Shown one piece after another: positions 1 to 5,588 of a stretch of DNA of 5,588 bases. The position numbers and the translations under genes were made by a program. Positions within the stretch are counted from its first letter, which is position 1; every line of letters begins with the position of its first letter. Source of the DNA: an uncultured Peptococcaceae bacterium (lineage in GTDB: Bacteria; Bacillota; Limnochordia; Darwinibacteriales; Darwinibacteriaceae); assembly GCA_937988745.1 (NCBI GenBank), contig CALKAR010000141.1:1-5588 (forward strand), given 5' to 3'. The notes under the pieces are model-generated. The model saw nothing but the letters and a program-made list of their open reading frames with translations, was not told the origin of the DNA and did not search any database.

Positions 1-727
1 AGACCCAACCCAGGTTCATGATCAAGAGAACACTAATCGTGGGCCGAATGGAAGGTAGGGTGATATACCAGATCTGCTTCAACCTGCCCGCTCCATCAAT
101 CATGGCGGATTCATACAGAGTAGGGTCGATTCCAGCAATGGCTGCGAGATAAATAATCGCTCCCCAGCCGACCTCTTTCCATACATGAGAGGCTCCGATG
201 ATCCACCAAAACAGCGCCGGTATGCCCAAGAACATGATGGGTTCCTTGATGATACGGAGCTTCATTAGAACTTCGTTTACGATACCGCCATCTGTAGATA
301 AGGCATCTCTCACCAAGTTGGCCGCAACGACCCAGGATATAAAGTGAGGCAGATACGATATTGTTTGGACGGCCTTTTTGAACCTGATTCGTCTTACCTC
401 AGTCAACATAAGGGCTAGGATGATTGAACTGACGGTTCCGAATACGAGTTTAATGATGCTCATGGCTAAGGTGTTTCGCAGGACCTGATAGAATACAGGG
501 TCATTGAACAAGAGCCTGAAGTTTTCAAACCCTACCCAGGTCTGCTGCAAAATGCTCTTGCCTGGCCAATAGTTTTGGAAGGCCATGAGCCATCCCCAGA
601 TAGGGACATACCTAAAGATGATGACATGGACCAAGAACGGAATCGTCATCAATATGAGCACCTTTTGCTGTTTTACGCGATGCCAAAAGGTACTGCCCCG
701 CCGGACTGCACTCACTGACGTATTCAT
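1..727 (-). CDS. LplB-type sugar ABC transporter permease, C-terminal part outside window
   Basis: Inner-membrane subunit of a binding-protein-dependent sugar importer. The frame starts at the ATG at 725-727 (an in-frame TGA lies at 734-736, so no longer start is possible) and runs open off the left edge, giving 242 residues of an expected 300 or so. A basic N-terminus leads into a first membrane segment (about 22-43), then a typical extracytoplasmic stretch (AFQNYWPGKSI, WVGFENFRLLF). Further hydrophobic segments lie near 82-108, 120-142 and 165-200. The EAA loop that contacts the ATPase is clear at 201-230: YESAMIDGAG, then ITLPSIRPT. The phrases SYLPHFISWVV and DGGIVN are typical of the LplB subgroup. 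The partner is the LplA-type protein just upstream; the second permease is expected just beyond position 1. The ribosome site is weak (GTGAG about 10 bases upstream), fitting lower output than the binding protein. Confidence 0.92.
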   Translation of the reverse strand, partial: MNTSVSAVRRGSTFWHRVKQQKVLILMTIPFLVHVIIFRYVPIWGWLMAFQNYWPGKSILQQTWVGFENFRLLFNDPVFYQVLRNTLAMSIIKLVFGTVSSIILALMLTEVRRIRFKKAVQTISYLPHFISWVVAANLVRDALSTDGGIVNEVLMKLRIIKEPIMFLGIPALFWWIIGASHVWKEVGWGAIIYLAAIAGIDPTLYESAMIDGAGRLKQIWYITLPSIRPTISVLLIMNLGWV

Positions 728-759
728 ATGTTCTCAACTCACTTACTTTAGATTTGGAG

Positions 760-793
760 CGTAAAAGGGGTGCTCGAGAGCGCCCCTTTTACG
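760..793 (-). terminator. Strong intercistronic hairpin between binding-protein and permease genes; possible partial terminator or mRNA-stability element
   Basis: On the minus-strand transcript the arms read CGTAAAAGGGGCGCTC and GAGCACCCCTTTTACG, complementary over 16 positions except for one A-C mismatch, with a very short loop (probably four bases, CTCG). The structure begins 17 bases after the binding-protein stop and ends 32 bases before the permease ATG. An A-run, GC core and short T-run give the look of an intrinsic terminator, but the T-run is only four bases and is followed by ACG, so read-through is likely. Hairpins at this position in sugar transporter operons are known to raise binding-protein mRNA over permease mRNA. 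The hairpin is directly visible; its function is inferred. Confidence 0.72.
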
Positions 794-810
794 TACTAGA
801 ACCTGAAGGC

Positions 811-2412
811 TTACCAGTTCTCCATGCGCCAATCGATGCCTTCTTGATATACTTTCATCTGTTCGACCATAAGTGGCTTAATGTCTCTGACGTAGTTCTC
901 CCAGATACGTTCAAATTGATCTGGCGAACTCATCACAAGCTCAGGAACATAGCGATTGAGGACGTCTTTCATTCTTGTTTCCTCGATATGTGCTGGTGAA
1001 CCAGCTGGCATCGTGATAGTCCACAGTGGGAAGTACTTCTTGAAGATCGGCTCATTGAACAGATCCGAGAATGACTTCACGCCGTACGCATCCATTACTT
1101 CCTTCTCTGAATCGGTGCTGTCAGAGTAAATCAAGTGTGGCTGCGTCTCAGGGAAGAACATGTTACCATTCTCGTCAAGGCCTCTCAGGCTTGGGAAGGC
1201 GTTGAAGAAGTATGGTCTGCCGAAAACGTTCTGTACCCAGTCTGGATCCCGGAAGAGTTCGAGCTGTTCAGGTGTACGGTAATACAGGCCGTTTTCATCT
1301 ACTTCATAATGCACGCCTTGGATACCCCACTGCAGCAGGCGTTGGGTATCTTCTTTGATCAAGTAATCCAGGAACTTGATGGCTCCCACCGGATCTTCAC
1401 ACTTGATGCTGATGCCCATACCCTGAGTTGGCTGAACATATGGAATATCCCGCTGACGTTCTTCAACCAGCGGATCAATTACGATTGGAAGCGGAACAAA
1501 GATGCTCTCAGGATTATCGCGGAGCAGATAGTTCTGTGCTTCCTGCAGCTGCCAGAATTGGTTGAATGTACCCAGTACGCGGCCGGAGCTCAGTTTCTCG
1601 ATGTACTGGTCGTAGTTCATGATAAAGGTTTCTTTATCTACGACGCCCTTGTTGTACATGTCATTGAGCTTCTTGTAGTACTGCTTCGCGGTTGGAGAAG
1701 TGTGGTATTCTGTTACAACGTAGCGGTTCCCCTGCATAACAGGTACGAACTCGCCCTCATTTGGATAACCCATCAGATGCTGAGGCACGTTGGTTGTTGC
1801 AAAGCTGCGCCAGCCATCAAAGAGTGTGATATAGCCGATAGTGGGCTCGCCATCGATAGTAGGATGCTTGGCCATGTAGTCTTCGATCAGCTGGAAGTAC
1901 TCATCCAGAGTCTTGATGGTTGGCCAGCCAGCTTCTTTCAGCACCCGTTTGTTGATGAAGAAGCCCAGGGATGGATAACGAGAAGTGTCCGGGCCATAGG
2001 GAATTGCTTGAATGGGTAGCCAATAGACGTTTCCATCTTCCTGCGTCAGCATATCCCAATGGTTGGCATACAGACGCTTAAGGTTAGGAGCATGTTCTTC
2101 AATCAGGTCGTTGAGCGGAAGCAATGCGCCTGCATCCTTCAGAAGGCTGGTAAAGTGTGCTGCTACTACCAGGTCGGGATAATCGCCACTAGCAATCATC
2201 AACCCAACCTTTGTTTCCAGATCGCCTACCAGAGGTTCCCAGACTAACTTGACTCCGGTTTCTGCTTCGATGATGTCACCTACGATGGTTGAACCGGGGT
2301 AATCTGGTAGAGGCTCGCCTGTGAAGACTGTGAACACTTTAAAATCCTGTGCAAATGCTGTTCCTGCTAGGGCAATAACCAACAGCAAAGGTAGGAACCA
2401 AAATCTTCTCAT
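811..2412 (-). CDS. LplA-type extracellular solute-binding protein of a carbohydrate ABC transporter (family 1)
   Basis: Captures an oligosaccharide outside the membrane and delivers it to the adjacent permease. From the ATG at 2410-2412 the protein has 533 residues, typical of the large LplA subgroup. It opens with a Sec signal (MRRFWFLPLLLVIALAG) and a signal peptidase I site, AFA|QDF, near residue 21; no cysteine lipobox is present. Family features are the early TVFTGEPLPDYPG stretch, IASGDYPDLV, the YWLPIQ segment with FFINKRVLKEAGWP, and a WGIQGVHYEV motif near 362-371 that is characteristic of LplA proteins. Many Trp and Tyr residues suit sugar stacking. A TTG codon lies directly before the ATG and is the alternative start. 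The ligand cannot be read from sequence, but neighbouring esterases point to a decorated plant oligosaccharide. The gene ends in TAA 17 bases before a strong hairpin, with the cognate permease gene beyond it. Confidence 0.92.
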   Translation of the reverse strand: MRRFWFLPLLLVIALAGTAFAQDFKVFTVFTGEPLPDYPGSTIVGDIIEAETGVKLVWEPLVGDLETKVGLMIASGDYPDLVVAAHFTSLLKDAGALLPLNDLIEEHAPNLKRLYANHWDMLTQEDGNVYWLPIQAIPYGPDTSRYPSLGFFINKRVLKEAGWPTIKTLDEYFQLIEDYMAKHPTIDGEPTIGYITLFDGWRSFATTNVPQHLMGYPNEGEFVPVMQGNRYVVTEYHTSPTAKQYYKKLNDMYNKGVVDKETFIMNYDQYIEKLSSGRVLGTFNQFWQLQEAQNYLLRDNPESIFVPLPIVIDPLVEERQRDIPYVQPTQGMGISIKCEDPVGAIKFLDYLIKEDTQRLLQWGIQGVHYEVDENGLYYRTPEQLELFRDPDWVQNVFGRPYFFNAFPSLRGLDENGNMFFPETQPHLIYSDSTDSEKEVMDAYGVKSFSDLFNEPIFKKYFPLWTITMPAGSPAHIEETRMKDVLNRYVPELVMSSPDQFERIWENYVRDIKPLMVEQMKVYQEGIDWRMENW

Positions 2413-2422
2413 CAAGAACTTT

Positions 2423-2431
2423 CTCTCCCTT
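2423..2431 (-). promoter_or_regulatory. Ribosome binding site AAGGGAGAG for the solute-binding protein, leaving TTG or ATG as start
   Basis: The minus strand carries AAGGGAGAG upstream of a TTGATG pair. The GGGAG core is 9 bases from the TTG and 12 bases from the ATG. Spacing slightly favours TTG, codon preference favours ATG; the choice changes the signal peptide by one residue only. The rest of the roughly 75-base gap (2413-2487) holds no hairpin and no convincing promoter. Confidence 0.6.
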
Positions 2432-2487
2432 CTCTTTTTATGCGCATCAACAGCTAATCACAACACTTCCCCGTTTGCTTTATCAGC

Positions 2488-4041
2488 TTACCTCTTAGCG
2501 TCCCCCCCTCTCTCTAACGGCTCTGAACCCTTAAAGAACTGGTTGATCAAAAACTCCATTACAGCGCTGGGTTTTTGCTTAGAAAACTCTGGTGCATCTT
2601 GAAAGAGCATTCCGAAGGGTTCGTCATTCGTATACGGACTCCAGTACGGCATTTGCTCTCCTGTTGCATCCAGACCATTGGGATCACCGTTTTCGATGAA
2701 ATTTGCCCAGTAATTGCACATCTGGCGTGCTAGATCATAATGTTTACCCACAAAAGGACGCCAGCACTTAGCCAAGGTTTCAAAGAAGAACCATAAGTCA
2801 ACCGAATGAAACGCCCCTGGGTTGTCAGGGCCTGGGATTTCAGCATCAAAGTTGTAGTAATAGACTGAGAGGTTTGAACCGGTAACAGCGTTGGCATGAC
2901 CAGCAACGCGCACCGCATATTCAATTGTGTTAACCGCTGCCTTTTCTAGGGCTTCTTCCAAGCTAGAGTTGTCAAAGCCAAGTAGAGCCAAAAACTCAGG
3001 AGCATCTTCGGAAAACAATTCGTAGGCCAATTTCTGCAGTTCTTCTTTGGTCTCCACCTGTGGTCTGCTGATAAACTCCGATGATGTGTGACCCATCAGC
3101 ACAGGGACCTGCAGACGCCTATTCTCTACGAACAACTGGAAAGGGTCACCAACGCAAAACTGCCCGTCCACCACCGTTCCCCAAAAACGTCCATACTCTA
3201 ATGCTTTGTTCCTGATGAACTCAGCATCGAGCTGCCTGGCTTCCTCCAGCGAAGACACTCCCAGGTAATTAAAGAACTCAACGCCTGCTTGTTCTGCGTC
3301 TGTTAGGCTTATACCCCGTGGAGGCCTTCTGTTGTCGGGATATACAGGTGCAAACATGCCACTTTGAATGATTGCCCGCTGGCACAAGCCCTCGTTTTGT
3401 GGCGATGTAAGCTGAGCCAATACACTTCCGCCGCCAGCAGATTGTCCTCCAATGGTGATATTCTTAGGATCACCGCCGAAAGCACTAATGTTTTCCTGGA
3501 CCCAGCGTACGGCAAACTGCTGATCCAGGTGACCGAAGTTGGCCGGTGCCTCAGGGGCTTCCCTAGTTATTTCTGGATGGCATAAGAAGCCAAATACATT
3601 CAACCGGTAATTGATTGTGACTACAACTACCCCACGGCGTGCGATACGCTCACCATCAAACTCCATTTCTGAAGGATATCCTACCTGCAGGCCGCCGCCG
3701 AAAAACCAAACAAACACGGGCAGTCTGTCTTCTCGACTGGTGGCCGGCGTCCATATGTTCAACTGCAGGCAATCCTCGCTCATGGGTACGTTGGGATCGA
3801 CGTGCCATTCAAAATCATAGATATTATCCTTATTAATCCCAGGCACCGCCTGCATAGCGATGGGTCCGAACTGAAATGCCTCCAAGACGCCGTTCCAATC
3901 CTCCGCAGGCTGAGGAGCCCGCCAACGATTTGGACCAATTGGAGGTGCAGCGTAAGGAATTCCTTTAAAACTAGTAATGCGGGGGTCTGCAGCTGGTAGG
4001 CCCCGTACCAAACCGTTCTTAATGCGCACTTCTCGCAGCAT
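2488..4041 (-). CDS. Type B carboxylesterase (COesterase family), probably cytosolic
   Basis: A 517-residue serine esterase of the alpha/beta-hydrolase fold, the usual full length for the family; it hydrolyses carboxylic esters. Visible family marks are FKGIPYAAPPIGPNRW near residue 25, the SEDCLQLNIWTP signature (88-99), the GGG oxyanion motif (115-117), NYRLNVFGF, nucleophile Ser201 in GGQSAGGG, probable acid Glu322 in GHTSSEF and His412 in GAFHSVDLW. The three catalytic positions are therefore present, although the surroundings of Glu and His differ from the common DEG and HGxD forms. The N-terminus (MLREVRIKNG) begins directly with the catalytic fold and has no signal peptide or membrane segment, so the enzyme should act in the cytoplasm. 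The ATG at 4039-4041 is supported by AGAGGTGA four bases upstream. It follows the CE1-type esterase by 24 bases and precedes the sugar-binding protein gene, suggesting removal of ester groups from imported oligosaccharides. That role is inference; xenobiotic ester hydrolysis is an alternative. Confidence 0.9.
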   Translation of the reverse strand: MLREVRIKNGLVRGLPAADPRITSFKGIPYAAPPIGPNRWRAPQPAEDWNGVLEAFQFGPIAMQAVPGINKDNIYDFEWHVDPNVPMSEDCLQLNIWTPATSREDRLPVFVWFFGGGLQVGYPSEMEFDGERIARRGVVVVTINYRLNVFGFLCHPEITREAPEAPANFGHLDQQFAVRWVQENISAFGGDPKNITIGGQSAGGGSVLAQLTSPQNEGLCQRAIIQSGMFAPVYPDNRRPPRGISLTDAEQAGVEFFNYLGVSSLEEARQLDAEFIRNKALEYGRFWGTVVDGQFCVGDPFQLFVENRRLQVPVLMGHTSSEFISRPQVETKEELQKLAYELFSEDAPEFLALLGFDNSSLEEALEKAAVNTIEYAVRVAGHANAVTGSNLSVYYYNFDAEIPGPDNPGAFHSVDLWFFFETLAKCWRPFVGKHYDLARQMCNYWANFIENGDPNGLDATGEQMPYWSPYTNDEPFGMLFQDAPEFSKQKPSAVMEFLINQFFKGSEPLERGGDAKR

Positions 4042-4045
4042 CTTC

Positions 4046-4053
4046 TCACCTCT
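4046..4053 (-). promoter_or_regulatory. Ribosome binding site AGAGGTGA for the carboxylesterase
   Basis: AGAGGTGA closely matches the complement of the 16S rRNA 3' end and lies four bases before the ATG at 4039-4041. It sits wholly inside the 24-base gap after the upstream esterase stop. It supports the chosen start and suggests that the two esterases are translated from one message. Confidence 0.75.
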
Positions 4054-4065
4054 CTGCCGCCAAGA

Positions 4066-5588
4066 CTACTCCAGCACCAGCACTATATCCATGGGCTCTG
4101 CGGTTTCTGATTTTCCAAAACAGAGCCGTACGAAGTTATAAAGTCCATTGTTCCAGACATTGAAATCATGACCGCGTCCTATCATGGTTACCTGGTAAAA
4201 AGCACCCAAGTTGTCTCCAGCTGCTTCCCGCAATCCGCTGATCGCTTCCTGATAGCTGTGTATAGAAATAGCATCCGCATCACCGCAAGTTAAGTAGAGC
4301 AGCTCCAGCTTGTATGGTGAAGCAGCGATATGGCTGCCGAAGACACTGCCATCACTCGTGGTCGGAGCATTGGAAAACGCACCTACATAGGCGAACAAAT
4401 CCTGCATGCCTGGGGTTTTAACGGTAGGCGCAAGTCCGTTTTCCGGACTGCCAGGCTTATCGGTGAAACTGGCAAAATCATGTCTGTATCCACCTAGTGT
4501 AAGATTTAAAGCCTGCATACCGCCCATGGACAGCCCGGCAATTGCCCTATGCTGACGGCTGAAAGCAATTCCTTCTGATGAATTATCACTGATATCCGCA
4601 TAGGTGTTGAAATTCGCTTCGACAAACGGTATTAGGTCATAGCGCAGTTCATAATCGAAGTAATAGAAGCCGAGTAGATTGGTTTTGTGAGGTACGAAAG
4701 CGGTGTCAATCCAATCATTAGCGCTCCTTCCCTCGGGGAAAACCACCAGCAGAGGTTCGATATCACCGCTCGCGATGAGGTTATCAAATATATTGCAGAT
4801 ACCATAGGTGTCATTAACAACACCACTGCCGCGGAGCCATTCATAGCGTGATCCACCCACTCCATGCAGCAGATACAGCACATCGTATTTCGTCTCTTTA
4901 TCCTCAGCATCATAGCCTGGGGGCAGGTAAATACAGAACTTCTTCGTAATTGGCTCGCCCATAACTGTTTCTCTGCCAGCCTCTTCTGCGCTAATACCCT
5001 GGTTGGTCACCAGCTGACGATTGCTGTTGATATAATTGCTGACCTGATACGAGAACTCTTCTATGCGCCCTCTCAGTTCATTGGGCAGGGTCTGCCGGTA
5101 TTTGTGGGGCAGATACCCAATTTCAACTGCACTCATAACTTGTCCCTCGCTATTCTCTTGGCTGACGGGAGAGCCATACACCTCGAGTTCATAAATAGTC
5201 AATTTATGATTGTGTTCCACTGAGGTGGGCTTGGTAACATACAGTCTGATAAACCTGGCTGGAACTGGATTCAGAACACTCTCGTATACACTGGCTGTAT
5301 TTCCTTCTACAATGTCAGCATCATGCCACTGTAAACCGTCTTCACTAACCTGCAAGCAGAAGTCTGCCGCATTAAAAGGACTCTCTTCGACAGGCCCACC
5401 AAGGGGGCCACTGCCCTGCAGGCGCACAACCCACCGATTCAGTAGATAGGTGCCTTCTAAGTCGATTTCGAGCCAATAGGGGGGTTCAGCCGAGGGTGAC
5501 CAACTGCTGATCGGTTCTCCATCAACCGCTCTCCCTGCCCGCTCCTCCATGACATTTGCCCGCACTTGTTTATTCAGGGCAATATTGG
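4066..5588 (-). CDS. CE1/esterase D-family esterase (feruloyl or acetylxylan esterase-like) with N-terminal F5/8 type C domain; 5' end outside window
   Basis: Likely hydrolyses ester-linked feruloyl or acetyl groups on plant hemicellulose. The frame stays open to the window edge: seven residues (NIALNKQ) precede the GTG at 5563-5565 and match the usual opening of an F5/8 type C domain, so that GTG is not the start, and the true start and any signal peptide lie outside. The F5/8C (CBM32-like) domain runs to about 5173, with AVDGEP, SSW, YWLEIDL, ARFIRLYV and YELEVYG. A linker follows, then the alpha/beta-hydrolase domain: KFCIYLPPGY, a YLLHGVGG oxyanion region, nucleophile Ser in GLSMGG (4528-4530), probable acid Asp in CGDAD and His in GRGHDFNVW. 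From memory, the region from nucleophile to His resembles the feruloyl esterase domain of Clostridium thermocellum XynZ. The TAG stop lies 24 bases before the next gene, so the two are probably cotranscribed. Fold and catalytic assignment are strong; the exact substrate is inferred. Confidence 0.88.
   Translation of the reverse strand, partial: NIALNKQVRANVMEERAGRAVDGEPISSWSPSAEPPYWLEIDLEGTYLLNRWVVRLQGSGPLGGPVEESPFNAADFCLQVSEDGLQWHDADIVEGNTASVYESVLNPVPARFIRLYVTKPTSVEHNHKLTIYELEVYGSPVSQENSEGQVMSAVEIGYLPHKYRQTLPNELRGRIEEFSYQVSNYINSNRQLVTNQGISAEEAGRETVMGEPITKKFCIYLPPGYDAEDKETKYDVLYLLHGVGGSRYEWLRGSGVVNDTYGICNIFDNLIASGDIEPLLVVFPEGRSANDWIDTAFVPHKTNLLGFYYFDYELRYDLIPFVEANFNTYADISDNSSEGIAFSRQHRAIAGLSMGGMQALNLTLGGYRHDFASFTDKPGSPENGLAPTVKTPGMQDLFAYVGAFSNAPTTSDGSVFGSHIAASPYKLELLYLTCGDADAISIHSYQEAISGLREAAGDNLGAFYQVTMIGRGHDFNVWNNGLYNFVRLCFGKSETAEPMDIVLVLE

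Noticed and set aside
1135..2019. Long plus-strand open frame of 294 codons opposite the binding-protein gene
   Set aside because: It lies entirely antisense to a clear LplA-type gene, shows no recognisable domain, and its composition follows from the codon pattern of the opposite strand.
2440..2447. Eight-base palindrome ATGCGCAT in the gap before the binding-protein gene, considered as a LacI-type operator core
   Set aside because: The symmetry does not extend beyond eight bases and no regulator gene is in the window; a palindrome of this length is expected by chance.
2437..2463. Possible promoter before the binding-protein gene (TTGTGA and CATAAA on the minus strand)
   Set aside because: Each box matches the consensus at only four of six positions, the spacer is 15 bases, and the predicted start would fall on the ribosome site. 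Too weak to annotate.
3780..4049. Minus-strand frame of 89 codons overlapping the start of the carboxylesterase
   Set aside because: It overlaps the conserved N-terminal region of the carboxylesterase in another frame and has no family features; the carboxylesterase frame carries the motifs and the ribosome site.
4864..5223. Plus-strand open frame of 119 codons with hydrophobic stretches, opposite the CE1-type esterase
   Set aside because: It is antisense to well-conserved esterase and F5/8C domain sequence, with no ribosome site or family resemblance that I can see; treated as a shadow frame.

Overview
All recognisable genes in this window lie on the minus strand, so transcription runs from high to low coordinates. 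Base composition is near 50% GC by eye. The reading frames are tightly packed: 24 bases between genes one and two, about 75 between two and three, and about 83 between three and four. This looks like one carbohydrate-utilisation operon that continues past both window edges.

In transcription order: (1) 5588-4066, the 3' part of a two-domain esterase, with an N-terminal F5/8 type C (discoidin/CBM32-like) domain followed by a CE1/esterase D domain that closely resembles bacterial feruloyl and acetylxylan esterases; (2) 4041-2488, a complete type B carboxylesterase with no export signal; (3) 2412-811, a complete, exported LplA-type family 1 extracellular solute-binding protein; (4) 727-1, the N-terminal 242 residues of an LplB-type ABC permease, including its EAA loop. 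A strong GC-rich hairpin (760-793) sits between the binding-protein and permease genes. It could be a leaky terminator or an mRNA-stability element that keeps binding protein in excess over permease.

The inferred model is as follows. An esterase that binds polysaccharide strips acyl or feruloyl groups from plant hemicellulose or pectin, and released oligosaccharides are captured and imported by the LplABC-type transporter. The cytosolic carboxylesterase then removes remaining ester groups inside the cell. The second permease (LplC/YtcP type) and glycoside hydrolases would be expected just outside the window. No ATPase gene is visible; transporters of this type often share a housekeeping MsmX-like ATPase.

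The LplA/LplB pair and the AGAGGTGA and GGGAG ribosome sites suggest a plant-polymer-degrading bacterium of the Bacillota or a similar phylum. The binding protein has an ordinary signal peptidase I signal and no lipobox cysteine. That is unusual for a monoderm Firmicute and hints at a diderm lineage such as Limnochordia, Spirochaetota or Thermotogota. This taxonomic reading is inference only. No RNA genes, CRISPR arrays, mobile elements or recognisable regulator genes were seen. I found no clearly undescribed system; the points of interest are the two-esterase arrangement, the intercistronic hairpin and the unlipidated binding protein.
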